In this document: piece after piece, positions 35,995 through 45,383 of the stretch | How the letters are laid out: each line of letters starts with the position of its first letter | Position numbering within the stretch: position 1 is the stretch's first letter | DNA from: Paenibacillus sp. USDA918EY | GTDB taxonomy: Bacteria; Bacillota; Bacilli; Paenibacillales; Paenibacillaceae | DNA: 64,000 nucleotides | Reading direction: 5' to 3' | Assembly: GCF_009870825.1 (NCBI RefSeq) | Contig: NZ_WTWY01000003.1 | Coordinates: 62,001-126,000, forward strand | Made by a program: the position numbers and the translations under genes | Notes under the pieces: generated by a model | Databases searched by the model: none | Seen by the model: the letters and a program-made list of their open reading frames with translations, nothing else | What the model was told of the DNA's origin: nothing

Positions 35995-36975
35995 TTACTC
36001 ACCCACTTTTCCTAGAAGCTTCTGGGTCATCAGGTTCACGGTCAGCATGATCGTGAACAGGACGGTCGCGATGGCCGAGGCGTACCCCATTTCGAACCGG
36101 ATCGTGCCGTAATCGACCAAATGGGTGACGATCGTATGCGCGGCATAATCCACGCTCGGGAAGCCGAGCAGATAGATCGAAATTTCCGCGACGGAAAACG
36201 CCGAAGCGATCTGAATGACCGCGCCGAACATGAGCTGCGGCCGCATCGCGGGAAGGGTGATGAACCACAGCTCCTGCCAGCGGTTGCGGATGCCGTCGAT
36301 GCTGCCCGCCTCGTACATCGTCCGGTCGACGTTTTGCAGCCCGGCGATAAAAGCGAGAAAGGAAGTTCCCAAGCTGAGCCACAGCTGCACCAGAATGAGA
36401 ATCATCAGCACGTACCTCGTGTCCTGCAGCCACTGGATCGGCTCCATGATGAAACCCCATTTCATCAGAAACGAGTTGGCATATCCGTAGGAATCGCCGG
36501 CGAACAGCAGCGTCCAGATCAAATAGGTGTTGCCCGAGATGGAAGGCGCGTACAGCACCAGCGTGAGCAGGGCCCGCAGCTTGGGGGGCAGCTCGTTGAT
36601 CAGCCAGGCGAAAATAAAGCAGGCCATATAGCTGATCGGTCCGGTGATGGCGGCAAACAGGAGCGTGTTTTTCAAAGCGATCAAAAAAATGTCGTCCTGC
36701 ACGAACAATCTCGCGTAATTTTGCCAACCGATCCACTGCGGCCGCTCCAACAGATTAAAATTGGTGAAGCTCAAAGCAAGGGATAGCAGCACCGGGATGA
36801 CGGTGAAGGTGCAAAAAATAAGGAAATAAGGCGCCATCAGCACGTAGGCGTGCTTGTTTTTTTTCATTTCCGTCCATACCCGCGCGGCCTTGCTGCGGAG
36901 CATGCGCCCCGGCGCGCCCCGGTTAGGTAACTTCGCCCCCGCCATGACGGGACGTTCGGCGATTTGTTGTTTCAT
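35995..36975 (-). CDS. carbohydrate ABC transporter permease (MalF type), first pair
   Basis: 326 residues, about six membrane helices after a 40-residue basic N-terminal extension. The EAA loop is YEAGSIDGIRNRWQELWFIT. The ATG overlaps the stop of the large solute-binding protein gene by four bases (ATGA), linking their translation. It belongs to the first permease pair of the locus. Confidence 0.9.
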   Translation of the reverse strand: MKQQIAERPVMAGAKLPNRGAPGRMLRSKAARVWTEMKKNKHAYVLMAPYFLIFCTFTVIPVLLSLALSFTNFNLLERPQWIGWQNYARLFVQDDIFLIALKNTLLFAAITGPISYMACFIFAWLINELPPKLRALLTLVLYAPSISGNTYLIWTLLFAGDSYGYANSFLMKWGFIMEPIQWLQDTRYVLMILILVQLWLSLGTSFLAFIAGLQNVDRTMYEAGSIDGIRNRWQELWFITLPAMRPQLMFGAVIQIASAFSVAEISIYLLGFPSVDYAAHTIVTHLVDYGTIRFEMGYASAIATVLFTIMLTVNLMTQKLLGKVGE

Positions 36976-39944
36976 GGAAGGTCCCTCGTTTCTATGGTAG
37001 GGAGATTAAATTCTTTTCGCTTAAGCGTGATTTCTTCATTCATCGCCCTGACGTAATTGTCCATCGTCTCGCGCGGGTCTTCCCCCTGCACGACGACGCG
37101 GCGGAACGCATTGTCGATGTTTCGTCCGGTCAAATAACCGCCGGGAACTTCCGGGATGCCTTGAACCCACTGCATCTGGTCCTGCAGCTTGCGCAAATCC
37201 TGCGTCGGCCACGGGAGCTGGGCAAGCGCTTCCGTATTGGCAGTCGGATAACGGGCGGAAGCGCCCATGCGGATTTCCATTTGCCGCCCGTAGGCAATTT
37301 GCGTTTCTTTGCTGGTCCACCATTTCATGAACTCCCAGGCGGCGTCTTTATTTGCCGCCCCTTTGAACATGACGGTCGCCGATCCGCTGCTGCCCACCTC
37401 GCGGTGAAGCTTGCCGTCCGTGCCGGGCGTTCCCGGTACCGGCGCAAAGGACCACAACCCTTTGATTTCGGGCGCAAACACGCTCAGCTTGTTGTACATC
37501 GTGTAATCGACGATCCCGATCGGCATTTCCCCGGTACGGAACCGGTTGGCGAAATCGACCGAAATCGGAATTTTATAATTGACGTAAAAATCCGTCCACT
37601 GCTTGAATTCCTTGATGCCGGTTTCGGAATCGAGGTCGACGGCTTTGCCGCCGTCCTTGTAAAACCGTCCCTGGTTTTGGTACAAAAACATCGCAAACGC
37701 CGGGTTCGGCGGCATCGTGGCGATATTGGCGTTCGACACCTCGTTGCCCAGGGAATCAAGCGGCTTCTGCGGCAGGCCGAACTGCAGATTATGCTTTTGC
37801 AGCACGGGCAGCATCTCGTATACGTCGTCCCATGTTTGCGGCACCTTCAGATGCAGCTCGTCCTCAAGAATATCCTTCCGGTAAAAAAGCATCGGGAACG
37901 TTTGCTGCTCCGGCAGCGCATAATACGACCCGTTGTATTCATAAGGCACGAGAGCGCTTGCCTGAAACCGTTCCTTGACTTCCCCGAAGTCCGGAAAAGC
38001 CGACAAATCCTGCAGCGCGCTGCGGCTGGCATAATTGACCGGAAGATCGTTTCCGATCTGCAGGGCGATGTCCGGTCCCTTGCCCGCGACGGTCGAAGGC
38101 AAAATCACATCCGACGCCACCAGCTTCAGATTGACCTGAATCCCCGTCTGCGGCGTAAATTGATCCTCGACGAGCCGTTTGATCACCTGCGCCTGGTCCC
38201 GGGCGGACGTTACCCATACGGAGACGCTGTTTTTGCCGCCCGTATCGCCATCGCTTGAAATGTCGTCGTAGTTTTCATAAAAGGAAGCAAAAAAGGCGTC
38301 CACGCCCGCGGTCAGCTTTTTCCAGGTTCCGGCCTGGGCCGCAGGCAGCTTGCTCCCCGGCGAACTGACGATCAAATAGTCGAGCGCAAGCGGCTGCTCG
38401 TTCACCGTCAGCATCCATGAGCTGAGCGCGCCGACGTTGGTTTTGAACGTTTCGACGCGGGACGGCACCGTTTCCGGCTTATCCGCCATGTCTTTCAGCT
38501 GGTAAGCGACCGTATGGATGATCGAGGTCCGATCGTCGCTTTGGCCTGACGGGCCTTCGATCGCTTTGGCGATCGCTTCCAGCTGCTCGCTGGAGTCGCG
38601 GAACACCTTGGTCATCTCCGGAATGCGTTGTTCCAGGTTATAGTCGCGGAACGCATCGGGAACGGTGCCCGTGTAGCTGATGATTTTGCGGTACATCGCG
38701 TTTAATTCCAAAATATTCGATTCCACGGAACGCAGGATCGGAGCGATATCCCCGAGGGTAACCTCCATCCGGATCCGGTGTTTTCCCGGGGTCAGATGAA
38801 ACAGGTACGGCTCGCCGCCGCCGGGGCCGACCACCTTCATCTGCCAGGCGCTGCCGTAAGGGAATGGCACGGTTTGCATTTCCTTGAACGGCAGCTTGCC
38901 GTCTATGTAAATCGAACGAAGCACGGAAAGGCCCCGCAGATAGTTTTGCCGATTTTTAATGGCGATCTGGTACAATCCGTCCTGCGGCACGTCGACTTCC
39001 CACTCGATCCATTGTCCCGGAAGCCTCCAGCCGTATCCGCCCATGGCGTTGTTGCGCAGCTTCGAAACATGGAACGGTTCCACCGCCGGATTGGACCTGT
39101 CGTTGTACGGTAGCAGGCTTGGCGAAGATTTATACAGCGCCTCTTCCGCCTGCACTTTCATAAAAACGCCGGTTGCCGGCTTCAGCCCTTGCCGCTCATA
39201 TCCGGATGCCGCTTCTTCGTACGATGGCAAACCGGAAGGCGCGGACAGCGTAATTTGGCGGATGACCATCGGTTCTTTGATGGAAGATAGCGACATGCTG
39301 TGCTTGCCTGCGGAAAAATAAAACATGAACGGATCTTCGTAAGCGCCGGTGCTGTCCTTCAAAGTCACTTCCTGCCATATATGCTCCTCCACTTGCCCCG
39401 GCGTCAGATCGTTGCCGGATTCGTCCCGATCGAACGAAGTTTTTTCGTTTTTCCACACCCGGTTGAACACCAGGCTTTTCGCTTCTGAAAAAGGCACGTC
39501 CCCGTCGATGGCCAGCTCCCGTTCGATGTCGGAATCTTTCCCCGGCTCCGTGAACATTTTCAGCCGGATGTTGTACAGCCCGGCCTGCTTCACGTCGAAT
39601 TCCCATGTCACGCTGCCGGAATCCGCCGTAAGAATCGACTTGCCCTGCTCGCCTTGGTAGTCCTGCAGGACGGAAGCCTGCATCCCGTCAGCCTTGCTGA
39701 AGGAGGCCCCTTCGATGACGACGTCTTCCGTTGAGGGCGCCGCTTGCTGATGATTGGACAGGTACGCTTCGTATCCGCCCGCCTTCATGGATTGCTTGAT
39801 GCCGCTTAGGTCCAGCTTTTCCGGTGTTTGCACGGCCGAGGCCGAAACCTCGCGGGAAGACGGTCCCTGCGCGGCGGTTATGATGCCTGCTGACAGCGCC
39901 GCCACCAGCAGAATGGATGCTGTCTTAAATATCGGTCTGTGCAT
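36972..39944 (-). CDS. large extracellular solute-binding protein with two carbohydrate-binding-like modules
   Basis: 990 residues, about twice the usual size. A signal peptide (about 1-30) has no lipobox Cys. Two jelly-roll modules follow, both with the pattern W-E-x-D-V-x-x-x-G-L-Y (VTWEFDVKQAGLYNIRLKMF and QWIEWEVDVPQDGLYQIAIK). A helical linker then leads to a type-1 solute-binding domain from about residue 590 to the end (KGPDIALQIGNDLPVNYASR, DAAWEFMKWW). The start is ATG 39944 behind AAAGGGGGAG. With the lipoprotein encoded upstream it forms an unusual dual-receptor system; the modules may hold a polymer at the cell surface. Confidence 0.87.
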   Translation of the reverse strand: MHRPIFKTASILLVAALSAGIITAAQGPSSREVSASAVQTPEKLDLSGIKQSMKAGGYEAYLSNHQQAAPSTEDVVIEGASFSKADGMQASVLQDYQGEQGKSILTADSGSVTWEFDVKQAGLYNIRLKMFTEPGKDSDIERELAIDGDVPFSEAKSLVFNRVWKNEKTSFDRDESGNDLTPGQVEEHIWQEVTLKDSTGAYEDPFMFYFSAGKHSMSLSSIKEPMVIRQITLSAPSGLPSYEEAASGYERQGLKPATGVFMKVQAEEALYKSSPSLLPYNDRSNPAVEPFHVSKLRNNAMGGYGWRLPGQWIEWEVDVPQDGLYQIAIKNRQNYLRGLSVLRSIYIDGKLPFKEMQTVPFPYGSAWQMKVVGPGGGEPYLFHLTPGKHRIRMEVTLGDIAPILRSVESNILELNAMYRKIISYTGTVPDAFRDYNLEQRIPEMTKVFRDSSEQLEAIAKAIEGPSGQSDDRTSIIHTVAYQLKDMADKPETVPSRVETFKTNVGALSSWMLTVNEQPLALDYLIVSSPGSKLPAAQAGTWKKLTAGVDAFFASFYENYDDISSDGDTGGKNSVSVWVTSARDQAQVIKRLVEDQFTPQTGIQVNLKLVASDVILPSTVAGKGPDIALQIGNDLPVNYASRSALQDLSAFPDFGEVKERFQASALVPYEYNGSYYALPEQQTFPMLFYRKDILEDELHLKVPQTWDDVYEMLPVLQKHNLQFGLPQKPLDSLGNEVSNANIATMPPNPAFAMFLYQNQGRFYKDGGKAVDLDSETGIKEFKQWTDFYVNYKIPISVDFANRFRTGEMPIGIVDYTMYNKLSVFAPEIKGLWSFAPVPGTPGTDGKLHREVGSSGSATVMFKGAANKDAAWEFMKWWTSKETQIAYGRQMEIRMGASARYPTANTEALAQLPWPTQDLRKLQDQMQWVQGIPEVPGGYLTGRNIDNAFRRVVVQGEDPRETMDNYVRAMNEEITLKRKEFNLPTIETRDLP

Positions 39945-40034
39945 GGGCTCCCCCTTTCTCTTCAGCAATGCCCCTATTTTCTTCTTGCAAAGGAAACAGG
40001 GGCATGCGTCTAAGAGTTATTCCGCTGCCGGCGG

Positions 40035-41453
40035 TTATTTGCTGTCCTGAAGCAGCTTGTTGATGTTGGCTTCGAACTGCGGTTTCACCTTGTCGACTGC
40101 GGTAGAAGGAGAGATTTTGCCTGTCGTGATGTCTTTAACGACGTTTTCGAACAGCTTTCCGCCGTCCGGAATGGCGTAATACGAAATATAATCGATGCTC
40201 TCTGACATTTGCTTGCGCGTGTCGAGCGATTCCTTGTTCGGATAGGAGCTTTCCCACGACTGCTGAGCCAGCTTCCGGCCCGTATCGTGCAGGCTGATTT
40301 CGTCCATGATTTTTGCGGCCACGTCGGCGTGCTTGGAATATTTCGCGACCATGAACATGTTGCCGAACGGCGTGTAGGAAACGTATTTATCCGATTTTGG
40401 CCCTTTCGGGAAAAAGACGTAACCAAGCTCCTGGTTTTTCATGTTGTCGAGCAGTCCGCCGAGCTCCCAGCTGAAACCGCCGTACATAACCCCTTTGCCA
40501 GCGACAAATTCCTTGCTTGCGTCTTCCGGAACGGGCTGCATGATGGATTTATCCTTGTTGTACAGATCGGACACGAACTGCAAGGCTTCGATCGCGTTTT
40601 CGCCGTCCAAGGAGAATTTGATGTTGCCTTCGGCATCCTTGTCGACGGAGCCTTTGTTCGAGTAGACCATCTGTTCCGTGAAATAGTTGGTTTTGCCGTA
40701 AGCGCCGGCGATGCCGAAAATATCCGTTTTGCCGTCGCCGTTTGTGTCTTTTGTCGCCTTTTTGGCGAAGTCGCGGAATTTATCCCAGGTCCATTCGCCT
40801 TTTTGCTGCAGTTCGTACGGATCTTCGAGACCCAGCTTTTTCACGAGCGTTTTGTTGTAAAACAGGCCGTATGGCGAAGGGGCGGAGTCGGTCATGCCGT
40901 ATTGCTTGCCTTTGAAGCTGCCGCCTTTTTTCATCCAGTCGATGTATTTCGGATCGTTCAAATCAAGCTTGTCGTCGATCGGCTGGATAAAATCCTTGTT
41001 CGCAAGCGTCGGGAAAGCCCAGAACAGTTCAAGCAGCACGATGTCGGCAAACGGCTCGCCCGATAGGGAGGTCGTGGTGAAGTTCTCGACGTATTTGTTG
41101 TAATCGCCGAATTTGACGAATTCGATTTTAGTGTTGTATTTCTTTTCCACTTCATCAATGAGTTTGATCTGCTCTTCGTCCGCAGGACCTTTTTCTTTGA
41201 GCAGTCGTGGATCGGCATCGTCATACCATACGCCGATTTTGATCGTGTCCCCGCCGAGGTCGATTTTTTTCTCTTCCGCAGCCGGCTCCTGCTTTTCGGG
41301 CTCCTTGGCCGTCTCTTGCGCAGGCTCCTGCTGCGCGGCTTTATTGCTCTCATTGGAACCGCTTTCCCCGTTGCCGCCGCCCGAGCAGCCTGCAATCACG
41401 AATACAAACAGCATCGCTGCGAGCAGCATGGAGAGTCCTTTCATCTTCTTCAC
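40035..41453 (-). CDS. sugar ABC transporter solute-binding lipoprotein
   Basis: 472 residues. The N-terminus MKKMKGLSMLLAAMLFVFVIAGCSGG is a lipoprotein signal with the Cys lipobox, followed by a Glu/Gln/Ser-rich spacer and a type-1 sugar-binding fold (ADIVLLELFWAFPTLANKDF, DTNGDGKTDIFGIAGAYGKT). The start is placed at GTG 41453, eight bases after GGGGG. It is the first gene of the glycan-uptake operon, directly behind the promoter at about 41.7 kb, which carries cre-like sites. Confidence 0.92.
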   Translation of the reverse strand: MKKMKGLSMLLAAMLFVFVIAGCSGGGNGESGSNESNKAAQQEPAQETAKEPEKQEPAAEEKKIDLGGDTIKIGVWYDDADPRLLKEKGPADEEQIKLIDEVEKKYNTKIEFVKFGDYNKYVENFTTTSLSGEPFADIVLLELFWAFPTLANKDFIQPIDDKLDLNDPKYIDWMKKGGSFKGKQYGMTDSAPSPYGLFYNKTLVKKLGLEDPYELQQKGEWTWDKFRDFAKKATKDTNGDGKTDIFGIAGAYGKTNYFTEQMVYSNKGSVDKDAEGNIKFSLDGENAIEALQFVSDLYNKDKSIMQPVPEDASKEFVAGKGVMYGGFSWELGGLLDNMKNQELGYVFFPKGPKSDKYVSYTPFGNMFMVAKYSKHADVAAKIMDEISLHDTGRKLAQQSWESSYPNKESLDTRKQMSESIDYISYYAIPDGGKLFENVVKDITTGKISPSTAVDKVKPQFEANINKLLQDSK

Positions 41454-41577
41454 GCGTTCATCCCCCATTTTTTCCGTTTCGGATTAGAATTGTTGAATCG
41501 CCAATACAGAAAAGACCAATGAAACCGAAGCAATAAAACCGATCCCCCCTTTTTCAGCTTGCGGAACCCGCAAAAAA

Positions 41578-41591
41578 AGAATGCGCTTACA
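41578..41591 (-). promoter_or_regulatory. cre-like (CcpA) site, weaker copy
   Basis: Plus strand AGAATGCGCTTACA matches the cre consensus TGWNANCGNTNWCA at 12 of 14 positions. On the minus strand it begins TGTAAGCG, the same eight bases as the stronger site 109 bp upstream. It lies in the 5' leader of the solute-binding lipoprotein gene. Confidence 0.35.
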
Positions 41592-41663
41592 TGAATTGCA
41601 CAAAAAAATAAGCGATATGCACATGCATTCTGAAGCCGTAAAAAATCAGAACGAAACTGCGTT

Positions 41664-41683
41664 ATATATCATATTAGATATAT
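41664..41683. promoter_or_regulatory. 20-bp dyad operator downstream of the glycan-operon start site
   Basis: ATATATC-ATATTA-GATATAT has perfect 7-bp arms. It lies about 17-36 bp after the expected start site, a repressor position. The GntR/LacI-type regulator encoded by 41957-43084 is a candidate ligand; its real site is unknown. Confidence 0.4.
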
Positions 41684-41686
41684 CCT

Positions 41687-41735
41687 TTATACCGCTTACA
41701 CGAGTTATTATAATCTGCCGCCTAGTTTTTGTAAA
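41687..41735 (-). promoter_or_regulatory. promoter of the glycan-uptake operon with cre site at the start
   Basis: On the minus strand TTTACA (41735-41730), a 17-bp spacer and TATAAT (41712-41707) give a near-consensus sigma-A promoter. TGTAAGCGGTATAA (41700-41687) matches the CcpA cre consensus at 13 of 14 positions and covers the start site, implying carbon-catabolite repression. The leader to the first gene is about 250 bases. The rest of the 41469-41956 gap is AT-rich and holds no gene. Confidence 0.6.
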
Positions 41736-41889
41736 TAGTGAATATATCTTATATTCCATTTTTATAATATTAATTATATCTAAAAGCAGTTTTTCTTACG
41801 ATATATGGAAACATGAGTTCCGTAACTTGCGCTTTTTTATATTTACAAAGCGATCCGGACCGCATCCTTCCTCGCCAAAAAGCAAAATT

Positions 41890-41916
41890 CAGGCCCCGGA
41901 AACATTCCGGAGCCTG
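41890..41916 (-). terminator. terminator of the GntR-family regulator gene
   Basis: On the minus strand CAGGCTCCGGAA pairs with TTCCGGGGCCTG (one wobble) around a 3-base loop, then AATTTTGCTTTTT follows. It lies 40 bp after the regulator stop and isolates it from the glycan operon promoter. Confidence 0.7.
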
Positions 41917-41956
41917 CGTTATTCGGAAACCATTTTAGTTTTCTGAACTGCTTGTT

Positions 41957-43084
41957 TTATAAAGGATTGGCGTTCGCGGCTACGGACGTAGACGCCCTTT
42001 CGATGAGCCGCACCGGAACGAGCGTCCGCCCGCCGGATTTCTCCCGGTCTTCGATCCGGCCGACGATCCATTCCGCCGCTTTGCGGCCGATTTCGCTGTA
42101 GTCTTGGGCGACGGTGGTCAGCGGCACTTCGACCAGGCTCGATATCATATGGTTATCGAACCCGGCGATGGACAGCTGTCCGGGCACGTCGATGCCGAGG
42201 CTTATAGCGCTGCGCAGCAGTTCGACGGCCAAATGGTCATGTTCGGCCTGGATTGCCGTTGCTCCAAGCTCCATCACTTGGCCGACGAGCCTCCGGTAAA
42301 AGGTATTGCTCTCGTCCTTGTCGGCTTCGCGGTAAAAATCGGTGATGACGAGCTCGGGATCGATCGGGATCCCCTGGTCCCGCAGCGCTTTGCAGTAGCC
42401 CTGGTACCGGTCGCGGACCGAGCTGCGGAACTCGATGCTGATGCTGGAAACGAACGCGATCCGTTCATGCCCTAGCCCCAGCAAATGTTCGGCGGTCATA
42501 TACCCGCCCTTGACGTTATCGGAAACGACGCTCGTTACCGGCAGGCTGTCCGCATACTGGTCGATCATCACGAACGGATAATCGTTCCAATACAGCATGT
42601 TCAGCAGATCGTTGTTGCTGTTCGTGCTGATCGGGTACAGGATGATGCCTGCGGAGCCGCTTTTCGGCATCCGAAGCAAAAATTCGCGCTCGCGTTCGCT
42701 GCTCCAGTTGCTGTTGTGGATGCTCAAATAATAGCCTTTCGCATCCAGGTAGTCCGTCGCGCCTTTAATGAAATCCAGCTCGCTTGTCGCCATATAAGGC
42801 AGAACCATGGAAATGATCGGTGCCGCCGCGGATGCCGCGCCTTCGAACGCGCCCTTCGGCTCCTGCCTTTTCACGTAGCTCCCGCTGCCGCGTTTGCGGT
42901 AGATCAGGCCTTCGCGCTCCAGCTCGATCAAAGCTCTCTTGGACGTGATCCGGCTGACGCCGGACAACTCGGCCAGCTCCACTTCGGTCGGAAGCTGCTC
43001 GTCTTCTTTATAGTGACCGGATAGGATTTTTTCCTTCAAGTCTTCCATGATGATCAAGTACAGCGGTTTTTGGCTTGACTGCAT
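41957..43084 (-). CDS. GntR-family regulator with LacI-type sugar-binding domain (AraR-like)
   Basis: 375 residues. The N-terminal winged helix is GntR type (EKILSGHYKEDEQLPTEVEL, LAELSGVSRITSKRALIELE), and residues about 85-370 form a periplasmic-binding-protein domain, with MTAEHLLGLGHERIAFVS and SIAGFDNHMISSLVEVPLTT typical of LacI/AraR effector domains. The effector is expected to be a sugar from the neighbouring locus. The start is ATG 43084 behind GGAAGTG. It is encoded just upstream of the glycan operon, on the same strand, and has its own terminator. Confidence 0.9.
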   Translation of the reverse strand: MQSSQKPLYLIIMEDLKEKILSGHYKEDEQLPTEVELAELSGVSRITSKRALIELEREGLIYRKRGSGSYVKRQEPKGAFEGAASAAAPIISMVLPYMATSELDFIKGATDYLDAKGYYLSIHNSNWSSEREREFLLRMPKSGSAGIILYPISTNSNNDLLNMLYWNDYPFVMIDQYADSLPVTSVVSDNVKGGYMTAEHLLGLGHERIAFVSSISIEFRSSVRDRYQGYCKALRDQGIPIDPELVITDFYREADKDESNTFYRRLVGQVMELGATAIQAEHDHLAVELLRSAISLGIDVPGQLSIAGFDNHMISSLVEVPLTTVAQDYSEIGRKAAEWIVGRIEDREKSGGRTLVPVRLIERASTSVAANANPL

Positions 43085-43243
43085 CCCACTCACTTCCAGT
43101 CTGTCCTTTTATTCACATGCTATTGCCTCGGTTGATTATATCAAATTCAGCTTAAATTATGCAAACCATATACCAAATTTGAATCTATGTTTCTATGTAG
43201 GCTGCGGCAAAGGCATTGCCGCGTTTATAATGCTTCGAAATAA

Positions 43244-43283
43244 GGCGGCCCAAGCCGGCAAAATATCGCCGGTGCAGGCCGCC
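43244..43283 (-). terminator. hairpin after the S9 peptidase gene
   Basis: GGCGGCC and GGCCGCC enclose a nested GCCGGC-type stem; on the minus strand a TTATTTC tract follows. It is the likely terminator of the peptidase gene. A second small stem, GCGGCAA-aggca-TTGCCGC, lies 25 bp further on. Confidence 0.5.
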
Positions 43284-43345
43284 GCAGCATGTCTTATTCG
43301 ATTCGATCCATCGGATCAAAACCGAAACTCATGGGAACTTCCCGT

Positions 43346-45160
43346 TCAAGGTTTGCTCACTGCGAATTGAAAACGGTTCAGGAACTCGACCATCCGCGCA
43401 TAAGCGATTTTTTCGTTCGCTTTTTTCGTGATGCCGTGGCCTTCGTCGTCAAAGACGATATATTCCACGTCGCGCCCTTTAGCCCGCAGCGCCTCCACGA
43501 TTTGATCCGATTCGGCTTTGACCACGCGCGGGTCGTTGGCCCCTTGAATAATGAGCATCGGATTTACCATTTGGTCGAGGTACGTAATCGGAGAGTCCTT
43601 GACGAAACGTTCGCGATCCCGTTCCGGATCGCCCAGCCACTGCTCCATGATCGGCTTCCAATGACCCGGCACCGAACCATGGAACGAAAACAGGTTGCTG
43701 ACGCCGAAAATGTCGATGGCCGCTTTGAAATATTCCGGATTCCGTCCGGCAAGCAGCAGCGTCATATAACCGCCGTAGCTGCCGCCGACCACAAACAGCC
43801 GCTCCGGGCTCGAAATGCCCTGATCGAACAGCCAATCCATCCCCGCCAGGCAATCCTTGCGCGGGCCTTCGCCCCAATCCTGCTCGACCAGCTTCGTGAA
43901 CGAGCTGCCGTAGCCGGTGCTTCCGCGGAAATTCGGGCAGAAAATGTTGTATCCATGGGCAAGGATGTATTGGAACATCGCGCGGAACTGCTTGCGCTCC
44001 GCCGCCTGCGGCCCGCCGTGCGGCCAAAAAACCGTGCAGCCGTTTGCGGTTTCCGCTTTCGCGCGGAACAAAAGCGCTTCGATCTCCATCCCGTCAAATG
44101 ATTTGTAGGTCACCGTTTCCGGCGCCACAAGATCCTCTTCCGTGAGCCCGGTCAGCACGTTTTTCGTGAGCATCGTCCACCCGCTGCCGTCATAACGGTA
44201 GATGTTCAGCGGTTTGACCGCGCCGCGTCCCAACATATACAGGCTGCCGGAAGCCGCGACGGCAATCTGCTCGACAATATCCACCGGAAGCGGAATGGGG
44301 GCAAGCTCTCCGGATTTCAGGGAGTATGCGTACAGCCGGTCCTCGACGCCTTTTTCCGTCACGACGTAAACGGTTTGCGCCTCCTTATGCAAGCGTAGCG
44401 CACTGATCGATTCCCGATCGATCTCGCACAGCCGTTTAAAGGTCCCTTCCTTGATGTTGTAATGCGCCATGTATGTAAAATCCGAGTCAAAATCCGTGGC
44501 AAACACGACGTTGTCGTTGTCCAGGAACTGCACGTTGGCGGACATATGGGGCTGCTCCGGAGAAGGCGTGAGGCAAATCTCTTTGCCGCCTTCAAGCAAA
44601 ACATAACTTACGTAGTGGGTGTTGGCGTAAATTTTCGTGTAAGCAAACGTCTTCTCATCCGGGCTGACGGCGGAAATCTCGGTGACCGTATCCCGGCCCT
44701 CCAAAATCAGCCGATCCTGCTTCGTTTCCAAATCGTAGACGCGGGAATTGAGGAAGTTCGGATTATCTTTGGAGGTCGTGTAATAAAGGCGTTTGCCGTC
44801 CTCGGACAAATGCACGAATTCATGCTTATCGTCCGGAGAGACGTTCTCGAAAAGCGGCATCGGTTCGCCGCCGTTCCAGCGAAGGGCGTGCAGCTGGTAA
44901 TTTTCGTTCCCGTCTCGGTCAAAACCGGTCAATAAATGCCGGCCCTGCGGGTCCAGCTTAATAAAATTGCACATCTGGTCGTTGTAGGTCAGCGGATACG
45001 GATACGAAGTTTCCCTGTTCAAATCCATCGCCCACAAATTGAACTTGCCGTTTAATGTGCTGCTGAACACCAGCCGCGATTCATCCTTGCTTACCCCAAA
45101 CGACCGAATAAGGTACGTCTGGAAAAACTGCTCCACATCAGGCTTCGGAAATGAAATCAT
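43346..45160 (-). CDS. S9-family prolyl oligopeptidase-like serine peptidase
   Basis: 604 residues. Residues 1-350 form the beta-propeller gate. The C-terminal alpha/beta-hydrolase domain has the nucleophile in FVVGGSYGGYMTLLLAGRNP, the Asp in LIIQGANDPRVVKAESDQI and the His in FDDEGHGITKK, so the catalytic triad is intact. There is no signal peptide, so it probably cleaves short peptides in the cytosol. It is a single-gene unit between hairpins. Confidence 0.93.
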   Translation of the reverse strand: MISFPKPDVEQFFQTYLIRSFGVSKDESRLVFSSTLNGKFNLWAMDLNRETSYPYPLTYNDQMCNFIKLDPQGRHLLTGFDRDGNENYQLHALRWNGGEPMPLFENVSPDDKHEFVHLSEDGKRLYYTTSKDNPNFLNSRVYDLETKQDRLILEGRDTVTEISAVSPDEKTFAYTKIYANTHYVSYVLLEGGKEICLTPSPEQPHMSANVQFLDNDNVVFATDFDSDFTYMAHYNIKEGTFKRLCEIDRESISALRLHKEAQTVYVVTEKGVEDRLYAYSLKSGELAPIPLPVDIVEQIAVAASGSLYMLGRGAVKPLNIYRYDGSGWTMLTKNVLTGLTEEDLVAPETVTYKSFDGMEIEALLFRAKAETANGCTVFWPHGGPQAAERKQFRAMFQYILAHGYNIFCPNFRGSTGYGSSFTKLVEQDWGEGPRKDCLAGMDWLFDQGISSPERLFVVGGSYGGYMTLLLAGRNPEYFKAAIDIFGVSNLFSFHGSVPGHWKPIMEQWLGDPERDRERFVKDSPITYLDQMVNPMLIIQGANDPRVVKAESDQIVEALRAKGRDVEYIVFDDEGHGITKKANEKIAYARMVEFLNRFQFAVSKP

Positions 45161-45293
45161 GGATAATACAGCTCCTGTCTCCCTGAAAATTGACCTCCGG
45201 TCAAACCGGGGCTTGCTTCATATTATAGACCATCCGCGGCCGGTATGACCACTTCAAGAAAGCCGGCGACCATCTTGTTTTCACCCTAAAAAA

Positions 45294-45330
45294 CAGCCTG
45301 CCTTCGCCCATCGAAGGGCAAGGCAGGCTG
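45294..45330 (-). terminator. terminator of the kbl-tdh operon
   Basis: A perfect 11-bp stem, CAGCCTGCCTT with AAGGCAGGCTG, with a 15-base loop that can itself pair; on the minus strand it is followed by TTTTTT. Confidence 0.85.
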
Positions 45331-45383
45331 CGTGTTTTGAGCTGCTGCATGCTGCTTTATTCCATTATTCCATCCTGAACATC

